From DATIJJ01 sp039936115 (GTDB lineage Bacteria; Pseudomonadota; Gammaproteobacteria; DSM-16500), in assembly GCA_039936115.1 (NCBI GenBank), contig JBDTIZ010000159.1, positions 1 to 16,986 on the forward strand: a stretch of 16,986 nucleotides of DNA, in the 5' to 3' direction. The stretch's first letter is position 1. Each line of letters begins with the position of its first letter. The notes beneath the pieces are model-generated. The model saw only the letters and a list, made by a program, of their open reading frames with translations. It ran no database searches and was not told the DNA's origin. A program made the translations under genes and the position numbers. This document shows, piece after piece, positions 1 through 8,406 of this stretch.

Positions 1-2
1 AC

Positions 3-80
3 ACTTTTGATGAAGAACAACCAACACAAATTGACATAGCGAAGCTTGCGGAATCAATTAATATGATGAAAGTGGCTTAG
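3..80 (+). CDS. 3' end of an unknown gene, cut by the window edge
   Basis: An open frame enters from the left edge and stops at TAG (78-80). The 25 visible residues end in LAESINMMKVA and are acidic at first (FDEEQPTQIDIAK). I recognise no family from this tail. It converges on the minus-strand stop at 93-95 with only 12 bases between them. It could be a real gene end or a chance open frame, because too little is visible to tell. Confidence 0.35.
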   Translation, partial: TFDEEQPTQIDIAKLAESINMMKVA

Positions 81-125
81 TGATTAGTCATTTTAGGCAG
101 TTTGGAGGGCGTTCTTATAGCTAAC
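81..125. repeat. 45-bp direct repeat, left copy
   Basis: This stretch matches 16942-16986 in the same orientation at 42 of 45 positions. The differences are three single-base substitutions. On the minus strand both copies encode the same gene end, V(S/G)Y(K/E)NALQTA followed by TAA. At this copy the coding tail is joined in frame to the tgt remnant. The right copy is cut by the window edge, so the repeat may be longer there. It could be the end of an unidentified mobile or duplicated gene. Confidence 0.8.
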
Positions 126-317
126 CTGATAAGTATTTCCGCCCAAAATAATTTGACTGCCTGCGTTGACTAGATCACCTGGCGTCATGCAATTAACAAA
201 TGCGCGTGTGCCGACAGGCATGAAAGCAGGTGTTACAATGTCACCATGTGCGGTGGTGATTTTTGTCACGCGCGCTGGGAGTGTGGCGTGTTTTTTGATG
301 AGTTCGGTTTTAAACAT
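93..317 (-). pseudogene. tgt: tgt (queuine tRNA-ribosyltransferase), N-terminal remnant with foreign tail
   Basis: The first 60-odd residues from ATG 317 match the start of tRNA-guanine transglycosylase, which puts queuine or its precursor into the wobble position of certain tRNAs. Visible family blocks are TPAFMPVGT, the MTP turn and SQIILGGNTY. The family is about 370 residues or more long. Here homology stops at GGNTY, and the frame continues QVSYKNALQTA and ends at TAA 93-95. The catalytic aspartates and zinc site are missing, so this cannot be a working enzyme. The last ten residues come from a sequence repeated at 16954-16986, so the junction is a deletion or recombination scar, not a simple stop mutation. 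Upstream ATGs exist in frame, but 317 gives the normal family start. Confidence 0.85.
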
Positions 318-342
318 GATGATTGCTCTTTTTCGGGCGGTC

Positions 343-371
343 ATTATATATGGAGATGAGTATGTCAGAAC
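343..371 (-). promoter_or_regulatory. possible promoter of the tgt remnant, overlapping the coq7 start
   Basis: The minus strand carries a perfect TATAAT at 348-343, about 26 bases before the tgt ATG. The -35 candidate is poor (TTCTGA, 370-365, spacing 16). The box lies in the 44-bp gap between the divergent tgt and coq7 starts. Any polymerase bound here would cover the coq7 ribosome-binding site. Confidence 0.35.
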
Positions 372-1009
372 AGAGACATTACAGTTTACTTGATCAGATC
401 TGTCTGGGAGTCGATCAGGCAGTACGTACAGTATTTGCAAATCCTAAAACGACTGAACGTCCTTATCCGGCAAAAGATTTGCTGGATGCCGATTTTTCAC
501 TTGAAACACGCAAGCAGGCAGCTGCATTAATGCGTGTGAATCACGCAGGTGAAGTGTGCGCGCAAGCGTTGTATCACGGCCAAGCATTAACTTCAAAACG
601 TCAAGATGTGAAAGAAAAAATGCAGCAAGCCGCGATTGAAGAAGGCGATCATCTTGCCTGGTGTCAGCAGCGATTGCTTGAGTTAGGAAGTCATACGAGT
701 TATCTCAATCCAGTTTGGTATGCAGGATCATTTGCGATGGGCTTAACAGCAGGATTGATTGGTGATAAATGGAGTCTGGGATTTTTAGCGGAAACGGAAA
801 CACAAGTGGTGAAACATCTTGAAGAGCATCTGGAATTATTACCCGCTGAAGATCATAAGAGCTTTAACATTCTGGCAGAAATGCGGAAAGATGAAGCGGA
901 ACATCGTGATCATGCCTTGCAGGCGGGTGCAGCGATATTACCGGACTGGATAAAAAAAATAATGCGGCGCGTTTCAAAAGTGATGGTGAAAACGGCGTAT
1001 TGGATTTAA
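362..1009 (+). CDS. coq7: Coq7-type demethoxyubiquinone hydroxylase
   Basis: This 215-residue protein is a membrane-associated di-iron monooxygenase of the Coq7/CAT5 family. It adds the C6 hydroxyl to 2-polyprenyl-3-methyl-6-methoxy-1,4-benzoquinol in aerobic ubiquinone synthesis. The di-iron ligand pattern is complete: E64 in NHAGE, E94-xx-H97, E146 and E178-xx-H181. The length equals the usual proteobacterial Coq7. ATG 362 is chosen because GGAG (352-355) lies six bases upstream and the protein then starts as the family does. A longer open frame to 323 and an ATG at 356 are less likely. The gene is intact, although its former divergent neighbour tgt is broken. A palindromic element begins one base after its TAA stop and may supply the transcript end. 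Confidence 0.95.
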   Translation: MSEQRHYSLLDQICLGVDQAVRTVFANPKTTERPYPAKDLLDADFSLETRKQAAALMRVNHAGEVCAQALYHGQALTSKRQDVKEKMQQAAIEEGDHLAWCQQRLLELGSHTSYLNPVWYAGSFAMGLTAGLIGDKWSLGFLAETETQVVKHLEEHLELLPAEDHKSFNILAEMRKDEAEHRDHALQAGAAILPDWIKKIMRRVSKVMVKTAYWI

Positions 1010-1168
1010 GAGCCTGTTCAAAGTCTTTTTGTTTGTTTTAAAGTGTAGGAAATCGAGTCAAAATTTTCACAAATTTGAGGCGAATAGCAGGCTATTTAAC
1101 GAAAATTTGTGGAGATTTTGGCCGATTTACTGCACTTTAAAACAAACAAAAAGACTTTGAACAGGCTC
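1010..1168. mobile_element. 159-bp palindromic MITE-like element at the coq7 stop
   Basis: The ends are perfect 36-base inverted repeats (1010-1045 and 1133-1168), starting GAGCCTGTTCAAAGTC. The interior is also imperfectly palindromic around AATAGCAGGCTATT, so the whole element can fold into one long hairpin. No open frame fits inside. TAA lies directly on both sides (1007-1009 and 1169-1171), which fits a 3-bp target duplication of TNA type. Together with GAG-starting ends this resembles non-autonomous IS5-group elements. The left TAA is the coq7 stop codon itself. The family assignment is an inference. Confidence 0.8.
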
Positions 1169-1296
1169 TAAGGAAGAAAAAGCATTTTTTTCCCTAACCC
1201 CTGAGAGATCGACGCAAATTTTGTTTGTACAGCGGCGGTAACAGCTCACGGGGGTAGTTAAAAACATCACAACTGTCATTGGAATGAATCAAAAAG

Positions 1297-1331
1297 CTGG
1301 ATTGCCACGTCGCTACGCTCCTCGCAATGAC
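1297..1331. repeat. short palindromic dispersed-type repeat
   Basis: The sequence runs from CTGGATTGCCACG to CTCGCAATGAC. Its outer arms ATTGC/GCAAT and the GCTACGC core are partly palindromic. Very similar short repeats (GTCATTGCGAGGAGCG... type) are common in intergenic DNA of Rickettsia, Legionella and other bacteria. There is only one copy in this window, so the repeat status rests on that resemblance. Confidence 0.5.
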
Positions 1332-1400
1332 AATTTTCTCGGTTACCCGCAGCGTCATCAACCCTGTTGCGCAAGAAAATTTTGTTTAAACCACGGCGTC

Positions 1401-1470
1401 ATGTTGATAATTATCTCGCACACTGTCGCTGACCGAAGCAGAATAATTTGCGCGAGATAATTTTCAACAT
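1401..1470. repeat. 19-base inverted repeat with 32-base loop
   Basis: The arms 1401-1419 and 1452-1470 pair with one mismatch, including the core TTATCTCGC. No T-run follows on either strand, so it is not a clear terminator. It may be the remnant of a small palindromic element. Confidence 0.55.
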
Positions 1471-1697
1471 CCAGGGACAGGAACAGCAGGCAGTGATTTT
1501 GTTATTTTTTAGCTGGTTCGTTCTTGATACCAAAGAGGCAAATAAGAAACCATCAGAATACAACCATTTAGAATTATAATAATTTATTTCCCATGACTCC
1601 GCGCCCAGGATATTGAATATCATTCCGTGCAATTTACCTATTCTTCGGTGAAAAACCGAGGACTGAATGATACTCAATATAACGAAATTTTTTTAAA

Positions 1698-1733
1698 ATC
1701 TCCTCGCACAACATGGTTGATGACCGAGGAGAT
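1698..1733 (-). terminator. possible terminator of the giant gene
   Basis: A perfect 9-base stem (ATCTCCTCG at 1698-1706 with CGAGGAGAT at 1725-1733) lies 35 bases beyond the stop of the 2205-codon gene. On the minus strand it is followed by TTTTAAAAAAATTT. The 18-base loop and the broken T-run make it weaker than a standard intrinsic terminator. Confidence 0.4.
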
Positions 1734-1767
1734 TATCAGCAAAAAACGCTGGCGGAGAGGGAAATAT

Positions 1768-4700
1768 TCAAGGCTCATTTTTCAAAGAAGGGTGTTGAGT
1801 GTGCTCAACCTGATTCACTGCTTCTGTTGGTAATGTCCACAAACTCTGCGGCACCCCTGACACATTCAACTTGAGGCCTTGATAATGCGCAAGATAATAA
1901 AATAAATCTCTCGGTGTCGGTGCAGGATGTTTATTATTTTGTTTTGCATATTCTCTAGCTGCAAAATAATCTGCTAATATCATTTCAGCAGCAGCGCGAT
2001 CTGGGCAAATATTAAAAGCAATTTCACGCAATTCATCCGGCGGATAATCAGGCAAATAATTTTTACAAAAACGATTTTCGTATGCAGTAGACGGTTTTTC
2101 ACGTTCTGCAAAAGTAATCGGATTTTGTGTACCTATAATCATAAAACCTTTTTTTCGCGCCCGCTCTCCACTCGGATCAACACCAGACAACAATTGATTC
2201 ATCAATCGCTCGAGTGGCAAACCGTTTAATTCATCAATTACCACAACCGCGCCTTCATGAAATGCCTTAATTAATGTTTTTTCCATTTCGAGAGGATCAG
2301 TGGGAGTCAGATAATAAAAATGTGTTGCAGGCCCTGAGCCTGCTATTGCTTTCACTTCTTCTGCAGCCGGGTCTTGCTGAGCAAAGCCCTGCGAATTGAG
2401 ATAGGCAATAACCATCGTGCTTTTGCCATTACCTGGCAATCCTTCCGAAATAAAACCCGGCGGCTCATATTGCGTGTGATACAAATTTTTGCGTAATAAA
2501 AATTGCATATTTAGTAAATATAAAGCTGGTTTGCGGCTTGCTGTTACGACAAAATCTTTTGTTTTCAGCGGAACATTTTGCTGAAGAATATTTATTTTTT
2601 GTTTTAGTGGTGCAGGGTCAGTGAGCTTTAGCCAGCTATAAATTTTTTCTGCGGGAGCAAGGCTGCTTAGTTCATCTACGACAGCTATTTGAGCTGCAGT
2701 TTTAATATCATCATGTAAATAATTAGTTAACAGCACACTTAACCGCGCACAGAGATTTTTTAAATTTCTCGGTGTTAAGGGATGATTGGGCAACTCATTA
2801 TTCACACTGTGATAAATTTCAATAAATAAATTTTTCACCTGCTGCTGCGTGTCTTGAGCAAGATCAGGCAATACTGATTTTAACGTGGAAAGAACAATAT
2901 CTTCCGACAAGACAGCATCCGGCAGCTCCTTGAAATTAAAAATTTGTCCGTGTCTGTTAAAATAACGATGCTGTTCGCGTCCAGCAAAATTAGCGAAATT
3001 ACCGGCAAAAATAGCTTTATGTTCTTTAGACAGCGGGTAAAATTTTCCCTCCAGCAAAATGCCGGGCGTTTTGTTAAAAATTCCTTCCAGTATGTCCCAG
3101 GTTCCTTCACGTTCTAAATTAGCTTCATCAATAAAAAGTGTCGGACGTTCATCCTCTTTTGCATCTAGCCATTCCTTAAGTTTATCGATACCGACAATCA
3201 CTTTCCGCTTGTCTTGTTTTAGTTGATTAAGAATATAAGTGCTCTTGCCAACACCTGATGGCCCCACAATAAAAAGATAAGGTGATTTATCCAGTTCTTT
3301 GCTGATTTTTGCATGACGGCGCTCCATGACATGCTCTGATTTAACGACCGGTGTTTTTTCCCAAAATTCTTTAGCATCCATTAAAATCGGATCATTGGGA
3401 TTCAAACGGAAAAATGCTTTAAAAGGATTGCTTTGACTGCCCTGTGCAATCTTGTCCAGCATCTCTCTTAATTGTCCGAAAGAAAAATGTAACTGCAGAT
3501 GCTTTGCTTTTAATTTTAAATAAGCATCATGCAGTTTATTAAAATGTGTATCGCTATAACGCTTACTTAAAATTTCCCAACTATCTTTCTCCTGATAATG
3601 CGTGCTTTCATGTTCGATAAAAGACAAAGGATTTTGTTTGTCAGATAGAATAATCAGCTTACCTTCCGGTTTCTCGCGCTTACCGTTGACCAGCAAAAAT
3701 GGCGGATCTAAAAAAAGTGTTTCCAGTTCACGTGCTAATTGCGGCGACAATGTTCCTTTCAAAATTACTGTTTCGCCCGCCATTAATTTTTCCCATACCG
3801 TTCCAATACGTGATTCGAAACGTAATTCTGTTTCTGTTGCAGAAGGTTTTTGTATGGGTTTTTCAATCAAATCACTGAAGCGCATTTTTTCATGCATGCT
3901 AATAACTGTGGCAGCGGGATTTTTTTCAAGCCATTTTTCTTCTGCAAGCTCCAGATCATTTGTTGTAATTAACTGGATTTGTCCAGATCGTTTTGCTGTG
4001 GTCACTGAAATTTTTTCTTCAGAATTCCGCATGGCTTCCGGCAATTTAACATTAGGTGCTAATTCAAGATGAAGAACACACTGTTCTTCTTCTGCCTTTT
4101 TGATTAACTTTGCCCAACAAGCATCGGGTAATGTTTCAGTGACATAAACAGGAAAATGTTTTGCTTTATCTTTATCTTCTTTATTTTTTTCAAGCCAGCC
4201 GGTACGGTGATAAATCAGATTATCTTTACATTCAAGTTGCTGGAAAAAATGTGCGTAGGTAAACGAGTTGAGAACAAGCGGCTGCTCCTGTTCAACAACA
4301 CTCGGTGTAAAACACATCATCTTGCTGGTGAGTTGATAAGGCACATCTCGCGACTGAATAACAAACCCATCAGGTAATTTGATTGTCTCGCCATTTAAGC
4401 GAAATGATTTTTTTATTAATAATTCTGAAATAAATAAATTAAATTTTTCACTGTGCCACGGCGCATTTTGCAGCATTAAACCCGGGGGTTTTTCTGTGAT
4501 TGCCTGCGCGAGCAATCCAGGTTTCTGAATAAATGTTTTGCCGTTAACTGTAATTTGACCCAGCAATACGGTTTGCCAGTCATCTGCATAAAATTCTGCG
4601 ACAGTAAGTGAGCTCGCTTCTTTAGCTTCTAACTGAAGCTTAAGCGGCTGGTCATTAACTAATTCAGGAAGTTCGCTGATCAAGCGATAACGCGAATAAA

Positions 4701-7700
4701 AATCTTCGCCTAATCTTTTTATTTCATCTTTCGTCACAACACTTATGATAACAGCCTCTTTTGAAATCGGTGTGGATTTTAATTTTCTGACGGTATCTTG
4801 CATAGTGTTGTAACCAATGTCTGCTGCCCGATAGCCAGACCAGTTAGCAACCAGAACATCACCCGGTTTTGCATCACGTGCCAGTGAAATTAATTTGCTT
4901 TCTGTCGTCTCAAGATGACCGTCTTTTATTTGCGGTTCTTTCGTGCTGATATCAGCTAAATGATGCAGATAGCAGGAATCATTTTTATTTTGTTGCACGT
5001 AGCGAGTCAAATGTGCGTGAAAAGAAGGGAGCTCCTCCGCATTCAGCGTGACTAATACATTTCGTTTACCGGGCGGTAATTTCAAGGCCTTTTCTATTAA
5101 TTCCTTGCAGTAGGAATCATAATCTTTTGCGCTGGATTTTACGGTGTTCCAGGTGGTGAAAGGATTGTTGGGTGACAATGTAACTGGCGGCAAGGGTACG
5201 GATTTACTTTCTTCTTTTTTTTCATCGGGAGGAGTATGCAGGTCTGCTTTCGTGAGTCCCTGCTGTTGCGGGATAATTTTTATGTTGCTTTCTGCACCGC
5301 CTAAATCTAGTGTTTTCCATCCATCTGCACATTTGACTTCTACAAACATATGCAGACCATTGTTAATTATCCGGGCTTCAATGCCCCATGCTGCTGCAAA
5401 TGCCTCAAAAATCCACGACACATGACGACAAGCGCCTTTTCTAAATTCCAGCAGTGCGTTGATTTTTTCGAATCGTGTGTTAGCTGTAACCGGTAATTTT
5501 CCACTGGAAAACGTATGCAAAAATTGAGACAGCGCGGAAATTTTTTCTATCTCGCTTAGTTTGTTTAATTCTTCCAGAACGGGGCTTGGCTCTAGTTTTC
5601 CTTCTGCATTAAAACGCAAACGCTCAAAAGCAATTTCTGGCATTTTAACAGCAACAAATTCTGCATTCGATGCTTTGACAATAAAAGAAACGTGCTTTGG
5701 TTTACGTGCAGTTAGCGGTTTTACATAATACAACGCTTTTTCTTCGCAATAACCAAGCATGACGGGTGCATCAGCAGACAGATCAAGAATTTGATCTCTG
5801 GTAGTCAGAGAGGGAAGAGCGAACCAGCCGTTATGATCATCTGGAATAAAAATTTTACCGAGATAAATATCGGCTGTATCAGCATATTTTTCTTCGTAAA
5901 GCGCAGTAAGATTTTTTTTGGAAGAATATTCTTTTTGTTCCGTAATCTTATCAGCCTGCGCTGAAGCATTTACTTTTCGTACGTCTAAGCGATAAGAAGC
6001 GGGGTGCGGAGAATTATTTTTTTTGTAAGTAAAGATTTGTTTTGCAACTAATGGTCGGGTAGATGACTCAGTATTAGTATCAATAGCTAATCCTGGTGTT
6101 TGGTTTGGAGAATTCTTGCTTAAATATTTTTTCTTGAGAAACCCTCCTAATGTGTACACATTGAAATTCACTATAGCAGAATCCGGATTAGTAAGATGCG
6201 CCAGCATTTTTTCCAAGAGAGTAGCTTCAATATTGTCTTCTACGTTAAATTCCGAATACTCGCTGAATGAATAAGACTCTAGTCGCAACAATACATTGAT
6301 ATCCAGCGAGGTGCTCATACATAACAATCGAATTTCATCATCATTCAGTTTAATGGATATGGCTTCAAGAGAGGGATACCGTTTCCATAAATTATTTAAT
6401 TGCTCACCAGTACAAGCAATATGAGGATTGATTTGCAAGCCTTGAAGTAACTTGAGTGGAGGACAAGTTAATAAAAAATCGATTACCTTTTCTTCCTCCA
6501 TATCGTCTGTAACAATTATTTTTTTCAGGTTAGGACAAAGACCCAGAAGATTTCTCATTTGATCATCACATGATGCCTCATTTAGAACAAGCCTTGTGAC
6601 ATTAAGCACCTTCACTTTGCTGGTATTTATTTTTTTTATTGTCGTATACTGAGCGGAACTATCTGAATTAATGGTGATAGCGTCGGGACAAAGTTCAACT
6701 AGGTGTAACATATCGGTGCACGTATTTTTATCTGGCATAATTTCATAAGTAAGCTGGGCCAGGTTGTGCCACCGGCAATTTAGCTTTTTAGCAGAACCAT
6801 AAAAAGGAATAGCTAAATACGTCACATTAGGGAAAATGCGGCAAAAAGAAGAATAAGTATCTAAACAATCCTCATCTGCATCAGCTACTTCAAATCTTGT
6901 TAATTGCTGATTTATAAATCCAGGATCAACAGGTAATTTTCCATAGATTTTTTTCACTTTTAAGCGTGTCAAATTGGGAGAGCGCTTTACTAATTCCAAT
7001 AAATCTTCCGCACTTATTTCCTGATCAATTTCAAGCACGGTTAATTTATTAAAAACCGTCTCTTTTTTAAAAGAAGAAAACGTCACCAAAGAATCAGCTT
7101 GAATTCGCAACACTGACAAATTGGGACAGCGCTCCAGAAATTGATTAAATTCGGTTAGCTTTGATTCTTTCGTTACGATGAGTGTTGATAATTTTTCTAA
7201 TGGAACAAGATGCGTAGAAAAATTTTCTGTCTTGTCCTTGCTGTTTGTTAAATTTATTTCACGCAACTCTAGTGTTTCCAGTGTAGCAGCGGTTGCTGAC
7301 AATAATTGACAATACTGCGCAGCTTTGAATGCAGGCCCACTTAATGCAAGTGATGTTAAGCGAATATTTGTTGCTTCTGTTAGAGGTAAAATAATATTGC
7401 TTTCTTTTGTTCTTAACGTGAATTTTTTAAAAGCAGCGCCGGATAAAATTTTTGTCAAGTTTATAGTTTCGTTTTCAAGGGCCATAAAAGTATACGTATG
7501 CAGAGTGTTTAAATTTCTAATTGAAATACTTAACTCGTCATCGTGTATTCGAACAAATTCGGTAAAAGAAATAAAACGTGCATAATAGGGTGAATGTATC
7601 AGCTCATTAATCAGGTTACTACGCTCTCTGCTGCTGTTATGCACTCCCACTTCTACAGGCCGCTGAAAAATCATTTCTGTTGTTTCATCAAAAAATTTCT

Positions 7701-8385
7701 TAAGAAATTCCACCCCAGCAGGAGACAGCGCCATTGTGCTAATATGAGGAATAATCCTGCTAAAAAGCGACTTGTCAATCGCACTATTAGAAAGTACAAC
7801 GTAAATTTTTTGGCTTTTTAAAGAAGCCAATATGGCAAGAACAACATCAGGCTCCAACTGATTTAAAAAACTTAACTCGATATTGATGCCATGCTCAGGC
7901 TGAAAGGGTAATACGGGTGCAAGCTTTAAAAGCAACTTTTGTGTTTTTTCAAGATTAATAATTTCATAAGCACTCTTGGCAATATCCGCTTTGGCAAGTT
8001 CAGCAGCAACGACTTCTTCATCAACGGGTTCAATTTTTCTGAGTGCTGTTTGCAAATCTGCTAGCGTTGTTATTTTAGTTAGCGCGCCAGTCCATGCATA
8101 AAGCTCCGCGCCTTCAGCAAGCAAGAATTCATATAGCTTTTGCTTTTCTTTGGGTTTGTCGGAGTCGTTCTCTGAAAAATAACGCAGCGACCAGTCAGTG
8201 ATAACTAATTTTTTGTGTTTTAATTTCCTGCTATCACCCTGAAGCGAAACATCATCCCAACAAGGCATTCTGTTAACAAGTCGTTGTAGATCAAAGCCAC
8301 CTGTTTTGGGGGCGTCGCTATAGTCTTTTTCTGGAGCGGGAGGTTGATAATAGAGTAATTTTTCTAGCAGCCGCCGGGCTTCCAT
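1768..8385 (-). CDS. giant protein: LRR-like repeats, transglutaminase-like domain, tandem AAA+ modules
   Basis: The protein is 2205 residues, uninterrupted, with no signal peptide or membrane segment, so it is probably cytosolic or exported by a leaderless route. Residues 1-290 are unrecognised. Residues about 290-700 form irregular leucine-rich-like repeats (for example CPNLSVLRIQ, SPNLTRLKVKK, CPNLKKIIV). A transglutaminase-like domain follows at about 930-1040, with triad C986 (KGACRHVS), H1012 (GLHMFVEV) and D1027 (TLDLGG). The rest is a chain of AAA+ modules. Module D has Walker A GPSGVGKST (K1714) and Walker B FIDEAN (D1753). Module E has GLPGNGKST (K1988), VVIDELN (D2051) and sensor-like GTQN (N2088). 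Three earlier segments, near 1178, 1303 and 1540, align with the Walker B half but have lost the acidic residues. The last module resembles MoxR/midasin AAA_5 ATPases. ATG 8385 has only a weak AAAGAG upstream. I recognise no characterised homologue. A Legionellales-type effector, a remodelling machine or a defence protein are all possible. Confidence 0.85.
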   Translation of the reverse strand: MEARRLLEKLLYYQPPAPEKDYSDAPKTGGFDLQRLVNRMPCWDDVSLQGDSRKLKHKKLVITDWSLRYFSENDSDKPKEKQKLYEFLLAEGAELYAWTGALTKITTLADLQTALRKIEPVDEEVVAAELAKADIAKSAYEIINLEKTQKLLLKLAPVLPFQPEHGINIELSFLNQLEPDVVLAILASLKSQKIYVVLSNSAIDKSLFSRIIPHISTMALSPAGVEFLKKFFDETTEMIFQRPVEVGVHNSSRERSNLINELIHSPYYARFISFTEFVRIHDDELSISIRNLNTLHTYTFMALENETINLTKILSGAAFKKFTLRTKESNIILPLTEATNIRLTSLALSGPAFKAAQYCQLLSATAATLETLELREINLTNSKDKTENFSTHLVPLEKLSTLIVTKESKLTEFNQFLERCPNLSVLRIQADSLVTFSSFKKETVFNKLTVLEIDQEISAEDLLELVKRSPNLTRLKVKKIYGKLPVDPGFINQQLTRFEVADADEDCLDTYSSFCRIFPNVTYLAIPFYGSAKKLNCRWHNLAQLTYEIMPDKNTCTDMLHLVELCPDAITINSDSSAQYTTIKKINTSKVKVLNVTRLVLNEASCDDQMRNLLGLCPNLKKIIVTDDMEEEKVIDFLLTCPPLKLLQGLQINPHIACTGEQLNNLWKRYPSLEAISIKLNDDEIRLLCMSTSLDINVLLRLESYSFSEYSEFNVEDNIEATLLEKMLAHLTNPDSAIVNFNVYTLGGFLKKKYLSKNSPNQTPGLAIDTNTESSTRPLVAKQIFTYKKNNSPHPASYRLDVRKVNASAQADKITEQKEYSSKKNLTALYEEKYADTADIYLGKIFIPDDHNGWFALPSLTTRDQILDLSADAPVMLGYCEEKALYYVKPLTARKPKHVSFIVKASNAEFVAVKMPEIAFERLRFNAEGKLEPSPVLEELNKLSEIEKISALSQFLHTFSSGKLPVTANTRFEKINALLEFRKGACRHVSWIFEAFAAAWGIEARIINNGLHMFVEVKCADGWKTLDLGGAESNIKIIPQQQGLTKADLHTPPDEKKEESKSVPLPPVTLSPNNPFTTWNTVKSSAKDYDSYCKELIEKALKLPPGKRNVLVTLNAEELPSFHAHLTRYVQQNKNDSCYLHHLADISTKEPQIKDGHLETTESKLISLARDAKPGDVLVANWSGYRAADIGYNTMQDTVRKLKSTPISKEAVIISVVTKDEIKRLGEDFYSRYRLISELPELVNDQPLKLQLEAKEASSLTVAEFYADDWQTVLLGQITVNGKTFIQKPGLLAQAITEKPPGLMLQNAPWHSEKFNLFISELLIKKSFRLNGETIKLPDGFVIQSRDVPYQLTSKMMCFTPSVVEQEQPLVLNSFTYAHFFQQLECKDNLIYHRTGWLEKNKEDKDKAKHFPVYVTETLPDACWAKLIKKAEEEQCVLHLELAPNVKLPEAMRNSEEKISVTTAKRSGQIQLITTNDLELAEEKWLEKNPAATVISMHEKMRFSDLIEKPIQKPSATETELRFESRIGTVWEKLMAGETVILKGTLSPQLARELETLFLDPPFLLVNGKREKPEGKLIILSDKQNPLSFIEHESTHYQEKDSWEILSKRYSDTHFNKLHDAYLKLKAKHLQLHFSFGQLREMLDKIAQGSQSNPFKAFFRLNPNDPILMDAKEFWEKTPVVKSEHVMERRHAKISKELDKSPYLFIVGPSGVGKSTYILNQLKQDKRKVIVGIDKLKEWLDAKEDERPTLFIDEANLEREGTWDILEGIFNKTPGILLEGKFYPLSKEHKAIFAGNFANFAGREQHRYFNRHGQIFNFKELPDAVLSEDIVLSTLKSVLPDLAQDTQQQVKNLFIEIYHSVNNELPNHPLTPRNLKNLCARLSVLLTNYLHDDIKTAAQIAVVDELSSLAPAEKIYSWLKLTDPAPLKQKINILQQNVPLKTKDFVVTASRKPALYLLNMQFLLRKNLYHTQYEPPGFISEGLPGNGKSTMVIAYLNSQGFAQQDPAAEEVKAIAGSGPATHFYYLTPTDPLEMEKTLIKAFHEGAVVVIDELNGLPLERLMNQLLSGVDPSGERARKKGFMIIGTQNPITFAEREKPSTAYENRFCKNYLPDYPPDELREIAFNICPDRAAAEMILADYFAAREYAKQNNKHPAPTPRDLFYYLAHYQGLKLNVSGVPQSLWTLPTEAVNQVEHTQHPSLKNEP

Positions 8386-8406
8386 AGTATGCGCTCTTTA
8401 ATTAAG

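Larger units (their letters stand above)
1169..1767. other. 599-bp region without a convincing gene
   Basis: Short open frames occur on both strands but lack family resemblance, good ribosome-binding sites or sensible composition. The stretch holds a GTCATTGCGAGG-type repeat (1297-1331), an inverted repeat (1401-1419 with 1452-1470), a small hairpin (1644-1658) and a terminator-like hairpin (1698-1733). It is probably decayed or spacer DNA between coq7 and the end of the giant gene. Confidence 0.6.

Noticed and set aside
1010..1168. CRISPR or tandem repeat array
   Set aside because: Only inverted, not regularly spaced direct, repeats are present; no array of repeats and spacers is visible anywhere in the window.
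1411..1677. 88-codon minus-strand open frame in the gap before the giant gene
   Set aside because: It has no ribosome-binding site worth noting, overlaps inverted repeats, and its composition does not resemble a known protein.
1627..1833. 68-codon plus-strand open frame
   Set aside because: It runs antisense into the end of the giant gene and has no family resemblance.
3602..4072. 156-codon plus-strand open frame
   Set aside because: It lies wholly antisense within the giant gene, whose frame there encodes conserved AAA-like pattern; it is a shadow frame.
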